Origin: Bog-473 sp963736525
Lineage (GTDB): Bacteria; Actinomycetota; Acidimicrobiia; Acidimicrobiales; RAAP-2
Reading direction: 5' to 3'
DNA length: 64,000 nt
Assembly (NCBI GenBank): GCA_963736525.1
Contig: CAVTPF010000002.1
Location: 124,001-188,000 of the forward strand
Shown piece after piece: positions 33,374-42,161 of this stretch (the first letter of the stretch is position 1; every line of letters begins with the position of its first letter). The position numbers and the translations under genes are program-made. The notes beneath the pieces are model-generated. The model had not been told where the DNA came from and did not search any database. It saw only the letters and a list, made by a program, of their open reading frames with translations.

Positions 33374-34989
33374 GCTGCGCGTCCTCTCATCGGTGGTTCG
33401 GGCATCGGTGGTTCGGGCATCGGTGGTTCGGGAGAGTGGGCGGCCGGTGCGGCGAGCGACCACAGGTGCGCCATGGCGTAGCTCCGCCACGGGCGCCAGC
33501 CCTCGGTGACCGCGACGAGGGCGGCCGGGTCGTCGGGCAGGCCGATGGCCCGCGCCGCCCGGCGGATGCCGAGGTCGGTCGGCATGAACGCATCCGGATC
33601 TCGCAGCGCGCGCATGGCCACGTACTCGGCGGTCCACGGCCCGACGCCCGGGAGCCGGACCAGCGATCGGCGCAGCTCGAGTGGGTCGGCACCGGGGTCG
33701 ATCACGACGTCGCCGCGCTGGACCGCGACGGCCAGCGCGACGAGGGCTTGGCGGCGTCCGGCGGGCATGGCGAACGCACCCGGGTCGCGCTCGGCCAGTT
33801 CGACGAGCGCCGCCGGCGTGGGGAACAGGTGCGAGACGGTGCCGGCCGGCTCGGGGAGGGGCTCCCCGGCGGCCAGCACGAGCCTCCCCGCGACCGTGCG
33901 CGCCCCCGGCACCGAGACCTGTTGGCCGATGACGGCGCGCACGGCGAGCTCGAAGCCGTCCGCCGCCCCGGGCACGCGGCGTCCGGGATCGCGCTCGACC
34001 ACGGGACCGACGAGCGGGTCGTCGCGCAGCGCCTCCCACACAGCGACGGGATCGGCGTCGAGGTCGAGCAGTTGCCGGCAGCGCGACACGGCCGTGGTGA
34101 GGTCGCGCAGGTCGGACAGCACGAGCTCGCCGTCCACGTAGTCCGGGCCGCCGCCCGTGTTCCCGCCGGCACGGGCACGGGCTCCGGCGAGATCGGGAGC
34201 GGAGAGCGTGACGACGCCGTGGCCGTGGGGCAGGCGCAGGCTCCGGCGGTAGGACGCGCCGTCGAGCGATTCCACGCCGGGCAGCGCGCGGGCCCCGAGG
34301 AACTCGAGCACCGACGCCGGGTTGAAGGGACGTCGGCACGGCAGGCGCAGTCGGATGACCTGCGGCGTGCCGCCGTCAGCGACGGCGGCACCGCTGATCC
34401 GGCGCGTCCCCTTGCCGCGCGCCGCCCGGGCGGCCCGCACCCGCAGGCCGCGCGGCGTGTCGGCGAAGATCTGGCGCACCGTCTCGTTGCACTGGCGGAC
34501 ACTGGCGAAGCCGGCCGCGAAGGCAACGTGCGCAATGGGGAGATCGGTCGTCTCCAGCAGGACGCGCGCCGTCTGGCCGCGCTGGGCCCGCGCGATGGCG
34601 AGCGGCCCCGTGCCCACTTCGGACGTGACGAGGCGATGCAGCTGCCGCGTGCTGTAGCCGAGCCGGCGGGCCAGACCCTCGACCCCGTCGCGGTCGACGA
34701 CGCCGTCGCGGATGAGCCGCATGGCCCTCGCCACGACGTCGGCCCGGAGGTTCCACTCCGGTGAGCCCGGCGTGGCGTCAGGGCGGCAGCGCAGGCAGGC
34801 CCGAAAGCCGGCCTGCTGCGCCGCGGCCGCGGTCGGGTAGAAGCGGACGTTCTCCCGCTTGGGTGTGCGCGCCGGGCAGCTCGGCCGGCAGTAGATGCCG
34901 GTCGAGGTGACGGCGCAGAAGAACCACCCGTCGAAGCGGGCGTCCTTGCTCTTCGCCGCCTGGTAGCAGCGGTCCGGGTCCTCCAGCAC
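33370..34989 (-). CDS. Ada-AlkA fusion: methylphosphotriester/AraC regulator fused to DNA-3-methyladenine glycosylase
   Basis: The 539-residue protein joins an Ada zinc domain (DRCYQAAKSKDARFDGWFF, GIYCRPSCPAR, and FRACLRCRPD, four cysteines), an AraC-type HTH (GYSTRQLHRLVTSEVG) and a C-terminal AlkA glycosylase (FELAVRAVIGQQVSVPGARTVAGRL, LVRLPGVGPWTAEYVAM, the catalytic Asp in DAFMPTDLGIRRAAR). It senses methylphosphotriesters and both repairs DNA and activates adaptive-response genes. It is coupled to the ogt-like gene. The C-terminus carries a PEPPM repeat. Confidence 0.92.
   Translation of the reverse strand: MLEDPDRCYQAAKSKDARFDGWFFCAVTSTGIYCRPSCPARTPKRENVRFYPTAAAAQQAGFRACLRCRPDATPGSPEWNLRADVVARAMRLIRDGVVDRDGVEGLARRLGYSTRQLHRLVTSEVGTGPLAIARAQRGQTARVLLETTDLPIAHVAFAAGFASVRQCNETVRQIFADTPRGLRVRAARAARGKGTRRISGAAVADGGTPQVIRLRLPCRRPFNPASVLEFLGARALPGVESLDGASYRRSLRLPHGHGVVTLSAPDLAGARARAGGNTGGGPDYVDGELVLSDLRDLTTAVSRCRQLLDLDADPVAVWEALRDDPLVGPVVERDPGRRVPGAADGFELAVRAVIGQQVSVPGARTVAGRLVLAAGEPLPEPAGTVSHLFPTPAALVELAERDPGAFAMPAGRRQALVALAVAVQRGDVVIDPGADPLELRRSLVRLPGVGPWTAEYVAMRALRDPDAFMPTDLGIRRAARAIGLPDDPAALVAVTEGWRPWRSYAMAHLWSLAAPAAHSPEPPMPEPPMPEPPMRGRAA
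33391..33432. repeat. 15-bp tandem repeat at the 3' end of the Ada-AlkA gene
   Basis: CGGTGGTTCGGGCAT occurs at 33391 and 33406, with a partial third copy from 33421. On the minus strand it encodes PEPPM repeats at the protein's C-terminus. Confidence 0.9.
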
Positions 34990-35107
34990 CGTGCCAGCGT
35001 GGCACGCCGGTGTGAGGATTACTGGCGGAAATCGGACATCACCGCCCTCCGCTGACGCCCGCTGACCGAGCGTCGAAGGGCGGGGCGCCGGTGGGGCTGG
35101 CGAAGCC

Positions 35108-36208
35108 CTACCGCCTGGCCTGGGCCAGGACGAGCCGGCGGTGCGTGGCGGCGTCGCCCCAGGCGCGTGACAGCGCCCAGGTCCGCTTCAAGAAGAAGTG
35201 GAGGTCGCACTCCCAGGTGTACCCGATGGCGCCGTGGACCTGCAGCGCGACCCGGGCGGCCAGGTCGGCCGCGTCGGACGCCATCGCCTTGGCCATGGAC
35301 GCGTCGTGGGAGAGGGAGGGCTGGGCCGTCGCAAGCGACCAGGCGGCGCGGTAGGTGGCGGGACGGGCGAACTCCAGTGCCACGCGTGCGTTGGCCAAAT
35401 GGTGCTTCACCGCCTGGAAGCTGCCGATCGGCTTGCCGAACTGGTGGCGCTCCTTGGCGTACTGGGCGGCCATCATGAGCATGCGGTCGGCCAGTCCGAC
35501 GAGCAGCGCCGCGCTGCCGGCGGCGGCGCGGTCGGCGAGCAGCGACGCGGCAGTCTCGGCGGCGACGCCGTACGCGAGCAGCGTGTCCGAGGCGAGAGGC
35601 CAGTGCACGGTGGACAGGTCGCGTGACGAGCTGAGCGCCGGAGTGCTCTCGGCGGTCCATGATGTGGCCGGGACCGCGTGCAGCTGCCAGCCCGATTCGG
35701 TGTCACGGCAGGCCAACAACAAGAACGCAGCGTCGCGCGCGCCCACCACGCGGGGAGTGCGCAAGGTGCCGTCGGCCGACACCTCGGTGGGTGAGACGAT
35801 GCCGGCCACGGTCACGTCGATGCCACCCACCGCGAAGCCGGCGTCGTCCTTGACCAGCGCGTCGAGCGCCGCCGCCGCCGCCGGGTCGGGCAACAGTGCG
35901 GACAGCGTCGGCGCGGCCAGGGCCGCCGTCTCGAGCAGCGGCTCGGGGAGGCAGGCCCGCCCCGCCTCCTCCAGCACCCCCACGAGATCGACGTCGCTCA
36001 GGCCCAGGCCGTCGGCGGCCTCGGGGACCACCAGAGCGGGCGCGCCGAGCTCCGCCAGGACCGCCCAACGGTTCGTGGCCAATTCGGCGCGGCCCGCCGG
36101 GTCCGCGGCCTCGAAGGCGCGCAGCGCGTGTGGCGAGCACTCGGTGTCGAGCACGGCGCGCACCGTGCGGCGGAGCTCGTCCTGCTCGTCGCTGAACGCA
36201 AAGTCCAC
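35108..36208 (-). CDS. acyl-CoA dehydrogenase, smaller subunit of second heteromeric pair
   Basis: The 366-residue protein has MDFAFSDEQDELRRTVRAVLD, VPEAADGLGLSDVDLVGVLEEAGRA, AAQYAKERHQFGKPIGSFQAVKHHLAN and LQVHGAIGYTWECDLHFFLKR. It is the short, divergent type of FadE subunit with only weak conservation in the middle domain. It follows the 382-residue dehydrogenase by 10 bp. As at 24-26 kb, the pair probably forms one alpha2beta2 enzyme acting on a polycyclic acyl-CoA. Confidence 0.88.
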   Translation of the reverse strand: MDFAFSDEQDELRRTVRAVLDTECSPHALRAFEAADPAGRAELATNRWAVLAELGAPALVVPEAADGLGLSDVDLVGVLEEAGRACLPEPLLETAALAAPTLSALLPDPAAAAALDALVKDDAGFAVGGIDVTVAGIVSPTEVSADGTLRTPRVVGARDAAFLLLACRDTESGWQLHAVPATSWTAESTPALSSSRDLSTVHWPLASDTLLAYGVAAETAASLLADRAAAGSAALLVGLADRMLMMAAQYAKERHQFGKPIGSFQAVKHHLANARVALEFARPATYRAAWSLATAQPSLSHDASMAKAMASDAADLAARVALQVHGAIGYTWECDLHFFLKRTWALSRAWGDAATHRRLVLAQARR

Positions 36209-36218
36209 GGCCGTCCGA

Positions 36219-37367
36219 TCAGCCGCGCGGCAGGCCGAGGAGGCGCTCGGCGACGACGTTGCGCTGAATCTCGTTGGTGCCGGCGTAAATGGGGCCGGCG
36301 AGCGAGAAGAGGTAGCCGTCGAGCCACTCGCCGGCAGCCCCGGCCTGCAGGAGCTCGGCCTCCGTGCCCAGCAGATCGAGCGCGGCGGTGTGGATGGCGA
36401 CGTCGGTCTCCGACCAGAAGATCTTGTTGCAGCTGGCTTCGGGGCCCACCGGATGGCCGTGCGAGACCCGCGTCGCCGTCCAGTACGTGTGCAGCTTGTA
36501 GGCCTCGGCGTGCATGTGCGCCTGCGCCACGGCGTCGACGGATGCGGCCGGGCCGCCGCACTGGTCGAAGAGCTGCACGAGGCGGTCGGCTGCCTCGGTG
36601 TAGCGAGCCGGGCTGCGCAGCGAGAGGCCGCGCTCGGACCCGGCCGTCGCCATGGCGACGGACCACCCGGCGCCGACGTCGCCGAGCACCTGGTCGTCGG
36701 GTACCTCGACGCTGTCGAAGAAGATCTCGGCGAAGCCGGTCTCCCCGTCGATCTGGGGGATGGGGCGGACCGTGACCCCGGGCGAGTCCATGGCGACCAG
36801 GAAATAGGTGAGGCCGCGGTGGCGCTCCGCTTCGGGATCGGTGCGGAAGATGCCGAAGCACCACTCGGCGAACGCCCCGCGGCTGGCCCAGGTCTTCTGA
36901 CCCGTCAGCACCCACCCGTCCTCGGTGGCGTTGCGCACGGCGCGCGAGCGGATGGCGGCCAGATCGCTCCCGGCGTCGGGCTCGGACCAGCCCTGGCACC
37001 AGATCTCGTCGCCCGAGGCCATCGGCGGCAGGTAGCGAGTCTTCTGTGCCTCGGTCCCGTACTCCAGCATGGTGGGGGCGAGGAGGAAGATGCCGTTCTG
37101 GCTCACTCGCTTCGGGGCCCGGGCGCGGTAGTACTCCTCCTCGAACACCAGCCACTCGAAGATCCCGACGTCGCGCCCGCCGTACTGCGTGGGCCAGCTG
37201 ACGACCGACCAGCGGTCCTCGAACATGGTGCGCTCCCAGGCCCGGTGCGCCTCGAAGCCGGCGGGCGTATCGAGCGAGGGGAGCGGGTCGGCGGGGACGT
37301 GCGTGGACAGCCACGCCCTGGCCTCGGCGCGGAAGGCCTCCTGCGCATCGCTGAAGGTCAGGTCCAT
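36219..37367 (-). CDS. acyl-CoA dehydrogenase, larger subunit of second heteromeric pair
   Basis: The 382-residue protein is a full FadE: MDLTFSDAQEAFRAEARAWL, IWCQGWSEPDAGSDLAAIRSRA, WVLTGQKTWASRGAFAEW, FLVAMDSPGVTVRPIPQ and YAGTNEIQRNVVAERLLGLPRG. It diverges from the thiolase gene at 37530, and the 160-bp gap holds the shared operator-like palindrome. That arrangement suggests joint induction of dehydrogenation and thiolysis. The exact substrate is not known; a steroid-derived CoA ester is most likely from the neighbours. Confidence 0.9.
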   Translation of the reverse strand: MDLTFSDAQEAFRAEARAWLSTHVPADPLPSLDTPAGFEAHRAWERTMFEDRWSVVSWPTQYGGRDVGIFEWLVFEEEYYRARAPKRVSQNGIFLLAPTMLEYGTEAQKTRYLPPMASGDEIWCQGWSEPDAGSDLAAIRSRAVRNATEDGWVLTGQKTWASRGAFAEWCFGIFRTDPEAERHRGLTYFLVAMDSPGVTVRPIPQIDGETGFAEIFFDSVEVPDDQVLGDVGAGWSVAMATAGSERGLSLRSPARYTEAADRLVQLFDQCGGPAASVDAVAQAHMHAEAYKLHTYWTATRVSHGHPVGPEASCNKIFWSETDVAIHTAALDLLGTEAELLQAGAAGEWLDGYLFSLAGPIYAGTNEIQRNVVAERLLGLPRG

Positions 37368-37501
37368 GGACCAGCGAATCTGGCACAGCGACCCCGGCGG
37401 TGCCAACGTGGCCGCCGCGCCGATCCGTCCCCGGGTGCGGCCGGCGATGCCCGGGGACGGGGCCGGTGGGCAGGGATGTGCCCTCGCGTCTGGCACCAGA
37501 T

Positions 37502-37516
37502 CTGATTCGGCGTCAG
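37502..37516. promoter_or_regulatory. TGACGNNNCGTCA operator-like element, copy 3 (one arm degenerate)
   Basis: CTGATTCGGCGTCAG keeps the right arm CGTCAG; the left arm has TT in place of CG. It lies 14 bp before the thiolase ATG and 135 bp before the divergent dehydrogenase. A second small palindrome, TCTGGCACCAGA, is adjacent at 37489-37500. Confidence 0.5.
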
Positions 37517-37529
37517 AATTGCCGTTCGT

Positions 37530-38708
37530 ATGCCGAACGCCGTGATTGTCGATGCTGTTCGCACCCCGGTCGGTCGACGGGGCGGGCGCCTGTCCGGATG
37601 GCACGCCACCGACCTGGCCGCCCAGCCACTGGCGGCCCTGCTGGCCCGCAACGACCTGGACCCCGCCCTGGTGGAGGACGTGGTGATGGGGTGCACCATG
37701 ACCGTCGGGGAGCAGGCGATGAACATCGCCCGCAACGCCGCCTTGGCGGCGGGGTTCCCCGAGACGGTCCCCGGCACGACCGTCGACCGCCAGTGCGGTT
37801 CGGCGCAGCAGGCCATCCACTTCGCCGCGCAGGCCGTCATGGCGGGCGCCATGGACGTGGCCATCGGGGCCGGCGTGGAGTCGATGAGTCGGGTACCCAT
37901 CGGCTCGACGACCGAGCCCGGGCCGGGTGAGGCCTACGGCCCCCTCTACCTGGAGCGCTTCGAGCTCATCCACCAGGGCGAGTGCGCGGAGGAGATCGCC
38001 CGGCGCTGGCGGATCTCGCGCGACGACATGGACGAGTTCGCCCTGCGCTCGCACCGCCGGGCGGCGCTGGCCACCGACGAGGGCCGTTTCGCCGGCGAGA
38101 TCGTGCCGCTCGAGGCCCGGGTCCACCCCGACGTGCCGGGGTCGGCCGAGGTGAGCGGGCTGCTCACCTCCGACGAGGGCATACGCCGTGACACCTCGCT
38201 GGAGAAGTTGGCCCGGCTTCGGCCCGCGTTCTCCGAGACGGGGACCGTGACGGCGGGCACGTCGTCGCAGATCTCCGACGGTGCGGCGGCGGTCCTCGTC
38301 ATGAGCGAGGAGCGCGCGTCGTCGCTCGGCCTGCGGCCCCGGGCGCGCTTCCACACCTTCGCCGTGGCGGCGAACGACCCCCAGATCATGTTGACGGCGC
38401 CGATCCCGGCCACGGAGCTGGTCCTGGCCAAGGCGAAGCTGTCGCTCGCCGACATGGACGTGATTGAGATCAACGAGGCGTTCGCCTCGGTGGTGCTGGC
38501 GTGGGAGCGCGAGTTCCGCCCCGACATGGACAAGGTCAACCCCAACGGCGGCGCCATCGCCATCGGCCATCCCACCGGCTGTTCGGGGGCGCGTCTCATG
38601 GCCACGCTGCTCAACGAAATGGAACGGACGGGCGCCCGCTACGGCCTCCAGACAATGTGCGAGGGCGGCGGGCAGGCGAACGCCACGATCATCGAGCGGC
38701 TCGGCTGA
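37530..38708 (+). CDS. thiolase, FadA5/FadA6-like steroid acyl-CoA thiolase
   Basis: The 392-residue thiolase has the acyl-enzyme Cys in TTVDRQCGSAQQA (residue 89), the His in AIGHPTGCSGARL (about 347) and the second Cys in GLQTMCEGGGQANATIIERL (about 377). The ending TMCEGGG and the NEAFASVVLAW segment resemble the mycobacterial steroid thiolases FadA5 and FadA6. It cleaves 3-ketoacyl-CoA to release acetyl-CoA or a similar unit. It begins the operon thiolase-DUF35-Ltp and overlaps the DUF35 gene by one base. Confidence 0.92.
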   Translation: MPNAVIVDAVRTPVGRRGGRLSGWHATDLAAQPLAALLARNDLDPALVEDVVMGCTMTVGEQAMNIARNAALAAGFPETVPGTTVDRQCGSAQQAIHFAAQAVMAGAMDVAIGAGVESMSRVPIGSTTEPGPGEAYGPLYLERFELIHQGECAEEIARRWRISRDDMDEFALRSHRRAALATDEGRFAGEIVPLEARVHPDVPGSAEVSGLLTSDEGIRRDTSLEKLARLRPAFSETGTVTAGTSSQISDGAAAVLVMSEERASSLGLRPRARFHTFAVAANDPQIMLTAPIPATELVLAKAKLSLADMDVIEINEAFASVVLAWEREFRPDMDKVNPNGGAIAIGHPTGCSGARLMATLLNEMERTGARYGLQTMCEGGGQANATIIERLG

Positions 38709-39172
38709 TGGCCGGTGCGACGCGGGTGCCCGCAGTCGAGGGATGGTTCACGACGGGTGACGACGGCGCGCCGCCGGCACTGCTGGGCTCACGCTGCCGC
38801 GGCTGCGGGACCTATGCCTTCCCCGCCGAGGCGAGCTACTGCCGCAACCCGGACTGTGAGTCGATTTCCTTCGAGACGGTGGAGCTGTCGCGGCGGGGCC
38901 GCATCTGGTCCTACACCGATGCCCGCTACCAGCCCCCGGCCCCGTACGTGGCGGCCGACCCCTACGTGCCGTTCTGCCTGGCCGCCGTCGAGCTGGCCGC
39001 AGAGCACCTCGTGGTCATGGGCCAGGTCGTGGGCGGGGTGACGGTCGAGGACCTCACGGTGGGCGACGAGGTCGAGCTGGTGGTCGACACGCTGTACTCG
39101 GATGACGGCTGCGACTACCTGGTCTGGAAGTGGCGGCCGCTCGATGCCGGTCCGGCCGGCGGAGAGGCCTGA
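38708..39172 (+). CDS. Zn-ribbon/OB-fold protein (DUF35), partner of the downstream thiolase-like protein
   Basis: The 154-residue protein has a four-cysteine zinc ribbon (SRCRGCGTYAFP and SYCRNPDCES) followed by an OB fold (GRIWSYTDARYQPPAPY, PFCLAAVELAAEHLVVMGQV). In steroid degradation DUF35 domains pair with Ltp aldolases, as in ChsH2-Ltp2. Here DUF35 lies 3 bp before an Ltp-like thiolase, the same pairing. It probably holds the CoA ester for the retro-aldol or thiolytic step. Confidence 0.9.
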   Translation: MAGATRVPAVEGWFTTGDDGAPPALLGSRCRGCGTYAFPAEASYCRNPDCESISFETVELSRRGRIWSYTDARYQPPAPYVAADPYVPFCLAAVELAAEHLVVMGQVVGGVTVEDLTVGDEVELVVDTLYSDDGCDYLVWKWRPLDAGPAGGEA

Positions 39173-39175
39173 GCG

Positions 39176-40399
39176 ATGTCCGACGACAACAAGGTGGCGG
39201 TGCTCGGTGCCGGCATGCACGAGTGGGGCAAGTGGGGTCGGCCCTTCGTCGAGTACGGGCTCGCCGCGGCGCGCGGCGCGCTGGCCGACGCCGGACTGGG
39301 CTGGCGAGACATGCAGTTCGTGTCGGGAGCGGACACCATCCGCAACGGCTACCCCGGGTTCGTGTCCGGTGCGACGTTCGCCCAGGCACTCGGCTGGACC
39401 GGAGCCCGCGTGTCGAGCGTCTACGCGGCCTGCGCGTCCGGTGCCGTCGCGATCGCCAACGCCCGCGCGCAGATTCTGGCCGGGCTGTGCGACGTGGCGT
39501 TGGTGGTCGGTGCCGACACGACCCCGAAGGGGTTCTTCGCCCCGGTGGGTGGCGGCGATCGCAAGGACGACCCGGACTGGCTGCGCTTCCACCTCATGGG
39601 GGCGACGAACCCGACCTACTTCGCGCTGTACGCACGGCGGCGTATGGACCGCTTCGGCGCAACCGAGGAGGACTTCGCACAGGTCAAGGTGAAGAACGCG
39701 CGCCACGGGCTGGCCAATCCCTACGCGCGCTACCGCAAGGAGGTCACGGTCGAGGAGGTGCTGGCATCACCCATGGTGGCCGACCCCCTGCGCCTGCTCG
39801 AGATCTGTGCCACCTCCGACGGCGGTGCGGCGCTCGTGCTGTCGAGCATGGAGTTCGCACGGCGCCATACGGGGGGTGCGGCGCCGCTGGTGACCATCGA
39901 CGCAGTGTCGACCGTGACGCCGACGTTCCCCAACACCGTCATCGAGATGCCGAATTTCTCAACCGATTCCGCCGCCGCGTTCGAAGGGCGCGCCGAGGCC
40001 GGTCCGGCCGCCGCGGGGTTCCGCCCCTCCATCGCGTCGGCGGCCTACGCCGAGGCCGGCATCGGGCCCGAGGACGTGAGCCTGGCCGAGGTCTACGACC
40101 TGTCCTCGGCGCTCGAGCTCGACTGGTACGAGGACATCGGACTCTGCGGGGAGGGCGAGGCGGAAAAGCTGTTGCGCGACGGGGTCACCGCACTCGGCGG
40201 CCGGGTCCCGGTGAACCCCTCGGGCGGGCTCTCCTGCTTCGGGGAGGCCATCCCGGCCCAGGCCATCGCGCAGGTGTGCGAGTGCGTGTGGCAGCTGCGG
40301 GGGACGGCCACCGGGCACCAGGTGGAGGGGGCCACGGTGGCGGTCACGGCCAACCAAGGTTTGTTTGGGCACGGTTCCTCCGTCCTGCTGCGGCGCTGA
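39176..40399 (+). CDS. thiolase-like lipid-transfer protein (Ltp/SCP-x type)
   Basis: The 407-residue protein belongs to the thiolase-fold lipid-transfer group: KVAVLGAGMHEWGKWGRPF, SSVYAACASGAVAIANA (with the nucleophile-position Cys in AACASG), LLEICATSDGGAALVL, EVYDLSSALELDWYEDIGLC and VNPSGGLSCFGEAIPA. The NPSGG and C-terminal motifs are those of Ltp proteins, several of which act as aldolases rather than thiolases. Together with the adjacent DUF35 gene it likely removes a side-chain fragment from a steroid CoA ester. Confidence 0.9.
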   Translation: MSDDNKVAVLGAGMHEWGKWGRPFVEYGLAAARGALADAGLGWRDMQFVSGADTIRNGYPGFVSGATFAQALGWTGARVSSVYAACASGAVAIANARAQILAGLCDVALVVGADTTPKGFFAPVGGGDRKDDPDWLRFHLMGATNPTYFALYARRRMDRFGATEEDFAQVKVKNARHGLANPYARYRKEVTVEEVLASPMVADPLRLLEICATSDGGAALVLSSMEFARRHTGGAAPLVTIDAVSTVTPTFPNTVIEMPNFSTDSAAAFEGRAEAGPAAAGFRPSIASAAYAEAGIGPEDVSLAEVYDLSSALELDWYEDIGLCGEGEAEKLLRDGVTALGGRVPVNPSGGLSCFGEAIPAQAIAQVCECVWQLRGTATGHQVEGATVAVTANQGLFGHGSSVLLRR

Positions 40400-40654
40400 A
40401 ACCCCAGTAGCACACCCCGGTGGCGGGGGAGGGCGGCAATTCCCTCACGGCGTGTGTGATTCCTGGCTGTTGGGGTATGGACCCGTTGACGTCGAATGCG
40501 GTCCCCTCGGTGCTTAGGCTGGCGGGTGCGCGTGAGTCGTCTGAATCAAGGTCAGGGCGGAACGACTGTGATTGGAGGATGCACTTGCATGTTGGCCACT
40601 GATGCGACCGAGTTGCGCCAGGATAAGGAGCAACACAGAGGAGCAGATATCTCA

Positions 40655-41053
40655 ATGCCGGACCAGATTGACGACCGGAGCGGGGCCGGGTCGGACGAGG
40701 TGCTCAACGCGCTCGACGAGCTGGAGTCCGTGCTGCGAGAGAACGCCGAGAGCGAGCGGCTCCTCTCCCAGCGCATCGCCGAGGTCCGACTGGCTCGGCA
40801 GAACGGGCGGGAGTGGAAGGCCATCCTCGGGGATGAGGACGAGCCGGGCACCGTCCAGCTCGTGAGCACGATCCTGCGGCGCCAGTCCGAGGCCAGCGGC
40901 TACCTGCGCCGGTCATTGGTGGTGGCGCTGCGAGCGGAGGGTCAGAGCATCCCGAGCATCGCCCATCTCTTCGGTGTGACCCACCAGCGGGTGTCGAACC
41001 TGTTGCGCCGGGTCGCCCAGGGCAACGCCGCCGCCAACAACGACGGCGTCTAG
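40655..41053 (+). CDS. HTH domain transcription-regulator-like protein
   Basis: The 132-residue protein is mostly helical. The N-terminal half is acidic and coiled-coil-like (EVLNALDELESVLRENAESERLLSQRIAEVRLARQ); the C-terminal half contains a helix-turn-helix (GQSIPSIAHLFGVTHQRVSNLLRRV). I do not recognise a named family. ATG 40655 is chosen; ATG 40589 in the same frame, preceded by GGAGG, would add 22 residues. It lies between the Ltp operon and the convergent ipd operon, so it could be a local regulator, but a link to the shared palindrome is only a guess. Confidence 0.65.
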   Translation: MPDQIDDRSGAGSDEVLNALDELESVLRENAESERLLSQRIAEVRLARQNGREWKAILGDEDEPGTVQLVSTILRRQSEASGYLRRSLVVALRAEGQSIPSIAHLFGVTHQRVSNLLRRVAQGNAAANNDGV

Positions 41054-42069
41054 GCGCTCCACCCCCGCAGCACCCCGTCTGCTTCGGCCATGACGGCGCC
41101 GACGATGTCGGCCACCGTCGGGATGGAGTCGATGACGCCCACGACCTGACCGGTCGGCAGCACACCGACGTCCGTGCGGCCTTCGACCAACGCGGCCTTC
41201 GTCATGACGGGCGCGTTGGCTGCCATGACGACCTGGGCCCAGGTGAGCTCGTTGCCCTCTTTCATCGCGCGGCCCTCGCGCAGCAGCGCCGTGACGCTGG
41301 TCCCCGTCTCCTTGCGGAATTGATAGGCGCTGCGCAGGGCGCGGGGCAGCGCGCGCAGCCATGACTGGGAGTCGAGGTGCTCGACGAGCTCGGTGCGCAC
41401 CACGCGCTGGGGGGCGCCGTCGACTTTGGTGGTCACCACGGTGCCGGTGACCGGCGTACCGAGGTAGAGGGACTTGACGGCGTCGGGCACGCGGCTCTCG
41501 GCCGAGAGCAGGAACCGGGTGCCCATGGCGACGCCGGCCGCGCCGTAGGCCAGGGCCGCCACCAGCCCACGGCCGCTGAAGAAGCCCCCGGCACCGATGA
41601 CCAGCACGCGGTCGCCAACCGCGTCGACCACTTGGGGGAGCAGGAGCGTCGTGGGGACGCTGCCCGTGTGGCCGCCCCCCTCGGCGCCCTGGGCAATGAC
41701 GGCGTCGACGCCCCATTCGGCCACCTTCTCGGCGTGGCGTCGGGCGCCGACCGTCGGCATCACGAACAAACCCGCCTCCTTGCAACGGGCCACCAGCGCC
41801 GCGTTGGGCGCCTGGGCGAAGCTGGCCACCCGGGCGCCGGTCTCGATCATGAGCTCGATGCGCTCGTGCACGTCGGCGACGTCGGTGCGCAGGTTCACGC
41901 CGAAGGGGGCCGTCGTCCGGGCGCGCACCTCGGCGATGGCCCGGGCGAGCTCCTCGAGCGTCATGGTGGCCGAGGCCAAGATGCCCAGGGCGCCCGCCTC
42001 GCTGGTGGCCGCCACCAGACGCGGGCCGGCGACCCATCCCATGCCCGTCTGCACGAGGGGGAAGCGCAC
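41050..42069 (-). CDS. ipdC: nitronate-monooxygenase-like flavin reductase IpdC
   Basis: This FMN-dependent TIM barrel of the NPD family has FPLVQTGMGWVAGPRLVAATSEAGALG, AQGAEGGGHTGSVPTTLLLP, VIGAGGFFSGRGLVAALAYGAAGVAMGTRFL and a normal C-terminus. It follows echA20-ipdA-ipdB in exactly the order of Mycobacterium tuberculosis Rv3550-Rv3553, where IpdC is needed for HIP (steroid C/D-ring) catabolism, so I name it ipdC. With GTG 42069 it lacks the usual first residues, but codons upstream read LRTELCERIGV in frame, typical of the family, so the true start may be a non-standard codon further upstream. Confidence 0.82.
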   Translation of the reverse strand: MRFPLVQTGMGWVAGPRLVAATSEAGALGILASATMTLEELARAIAEVRARTTAPFGVNLRTDVADVHERIELMIETGARVASFAQAPNAALVARCKEAGLFVMPTVGARRHAEKVAEWGVDAVIAQGAEGGGHTGSVPTTLLLPQVVDAVGDRVLVIGAGGFFSGRGLVAALAYGAAGVAMGTRFLLSAESRVPDAVKSLYLGTPVTGTVVTTKVDGAPQRVVRTELVEHLDSQSWLRALPRALRSAYQFRKETGTSVTALLREGRAMKEGNELTWAQVVMAANAPVMTKAALVEGRTDVGVLPTGQVVGVIDSIPTVADIVGAVMAEADGVLRGWSA

Positions 42070-42161
42070 GCCGATCCGCTCGCAGAGCTCGGTGCGCAGC
42101 GCCGGGTGGAGCGGCGCCGACGGTTGTGACGGCGCCGGTTGTGACGGCGGGCCGGCGCCGG

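Noticed and set aside
35050..35068. Fifth copy of the TGACG palindrome
   Set aside because: CTGACGCCCGCTGACC keeps only one arm and lies beyond the 3' end of the dehydrogenase gene, not at a promoter.
40655..41053. HTH protein as the regulator of the shared palindrome
   Set aside because: Only position suggests it; it lacks a ligand-binding domain and its own promoter shows no copy of the palindrome.
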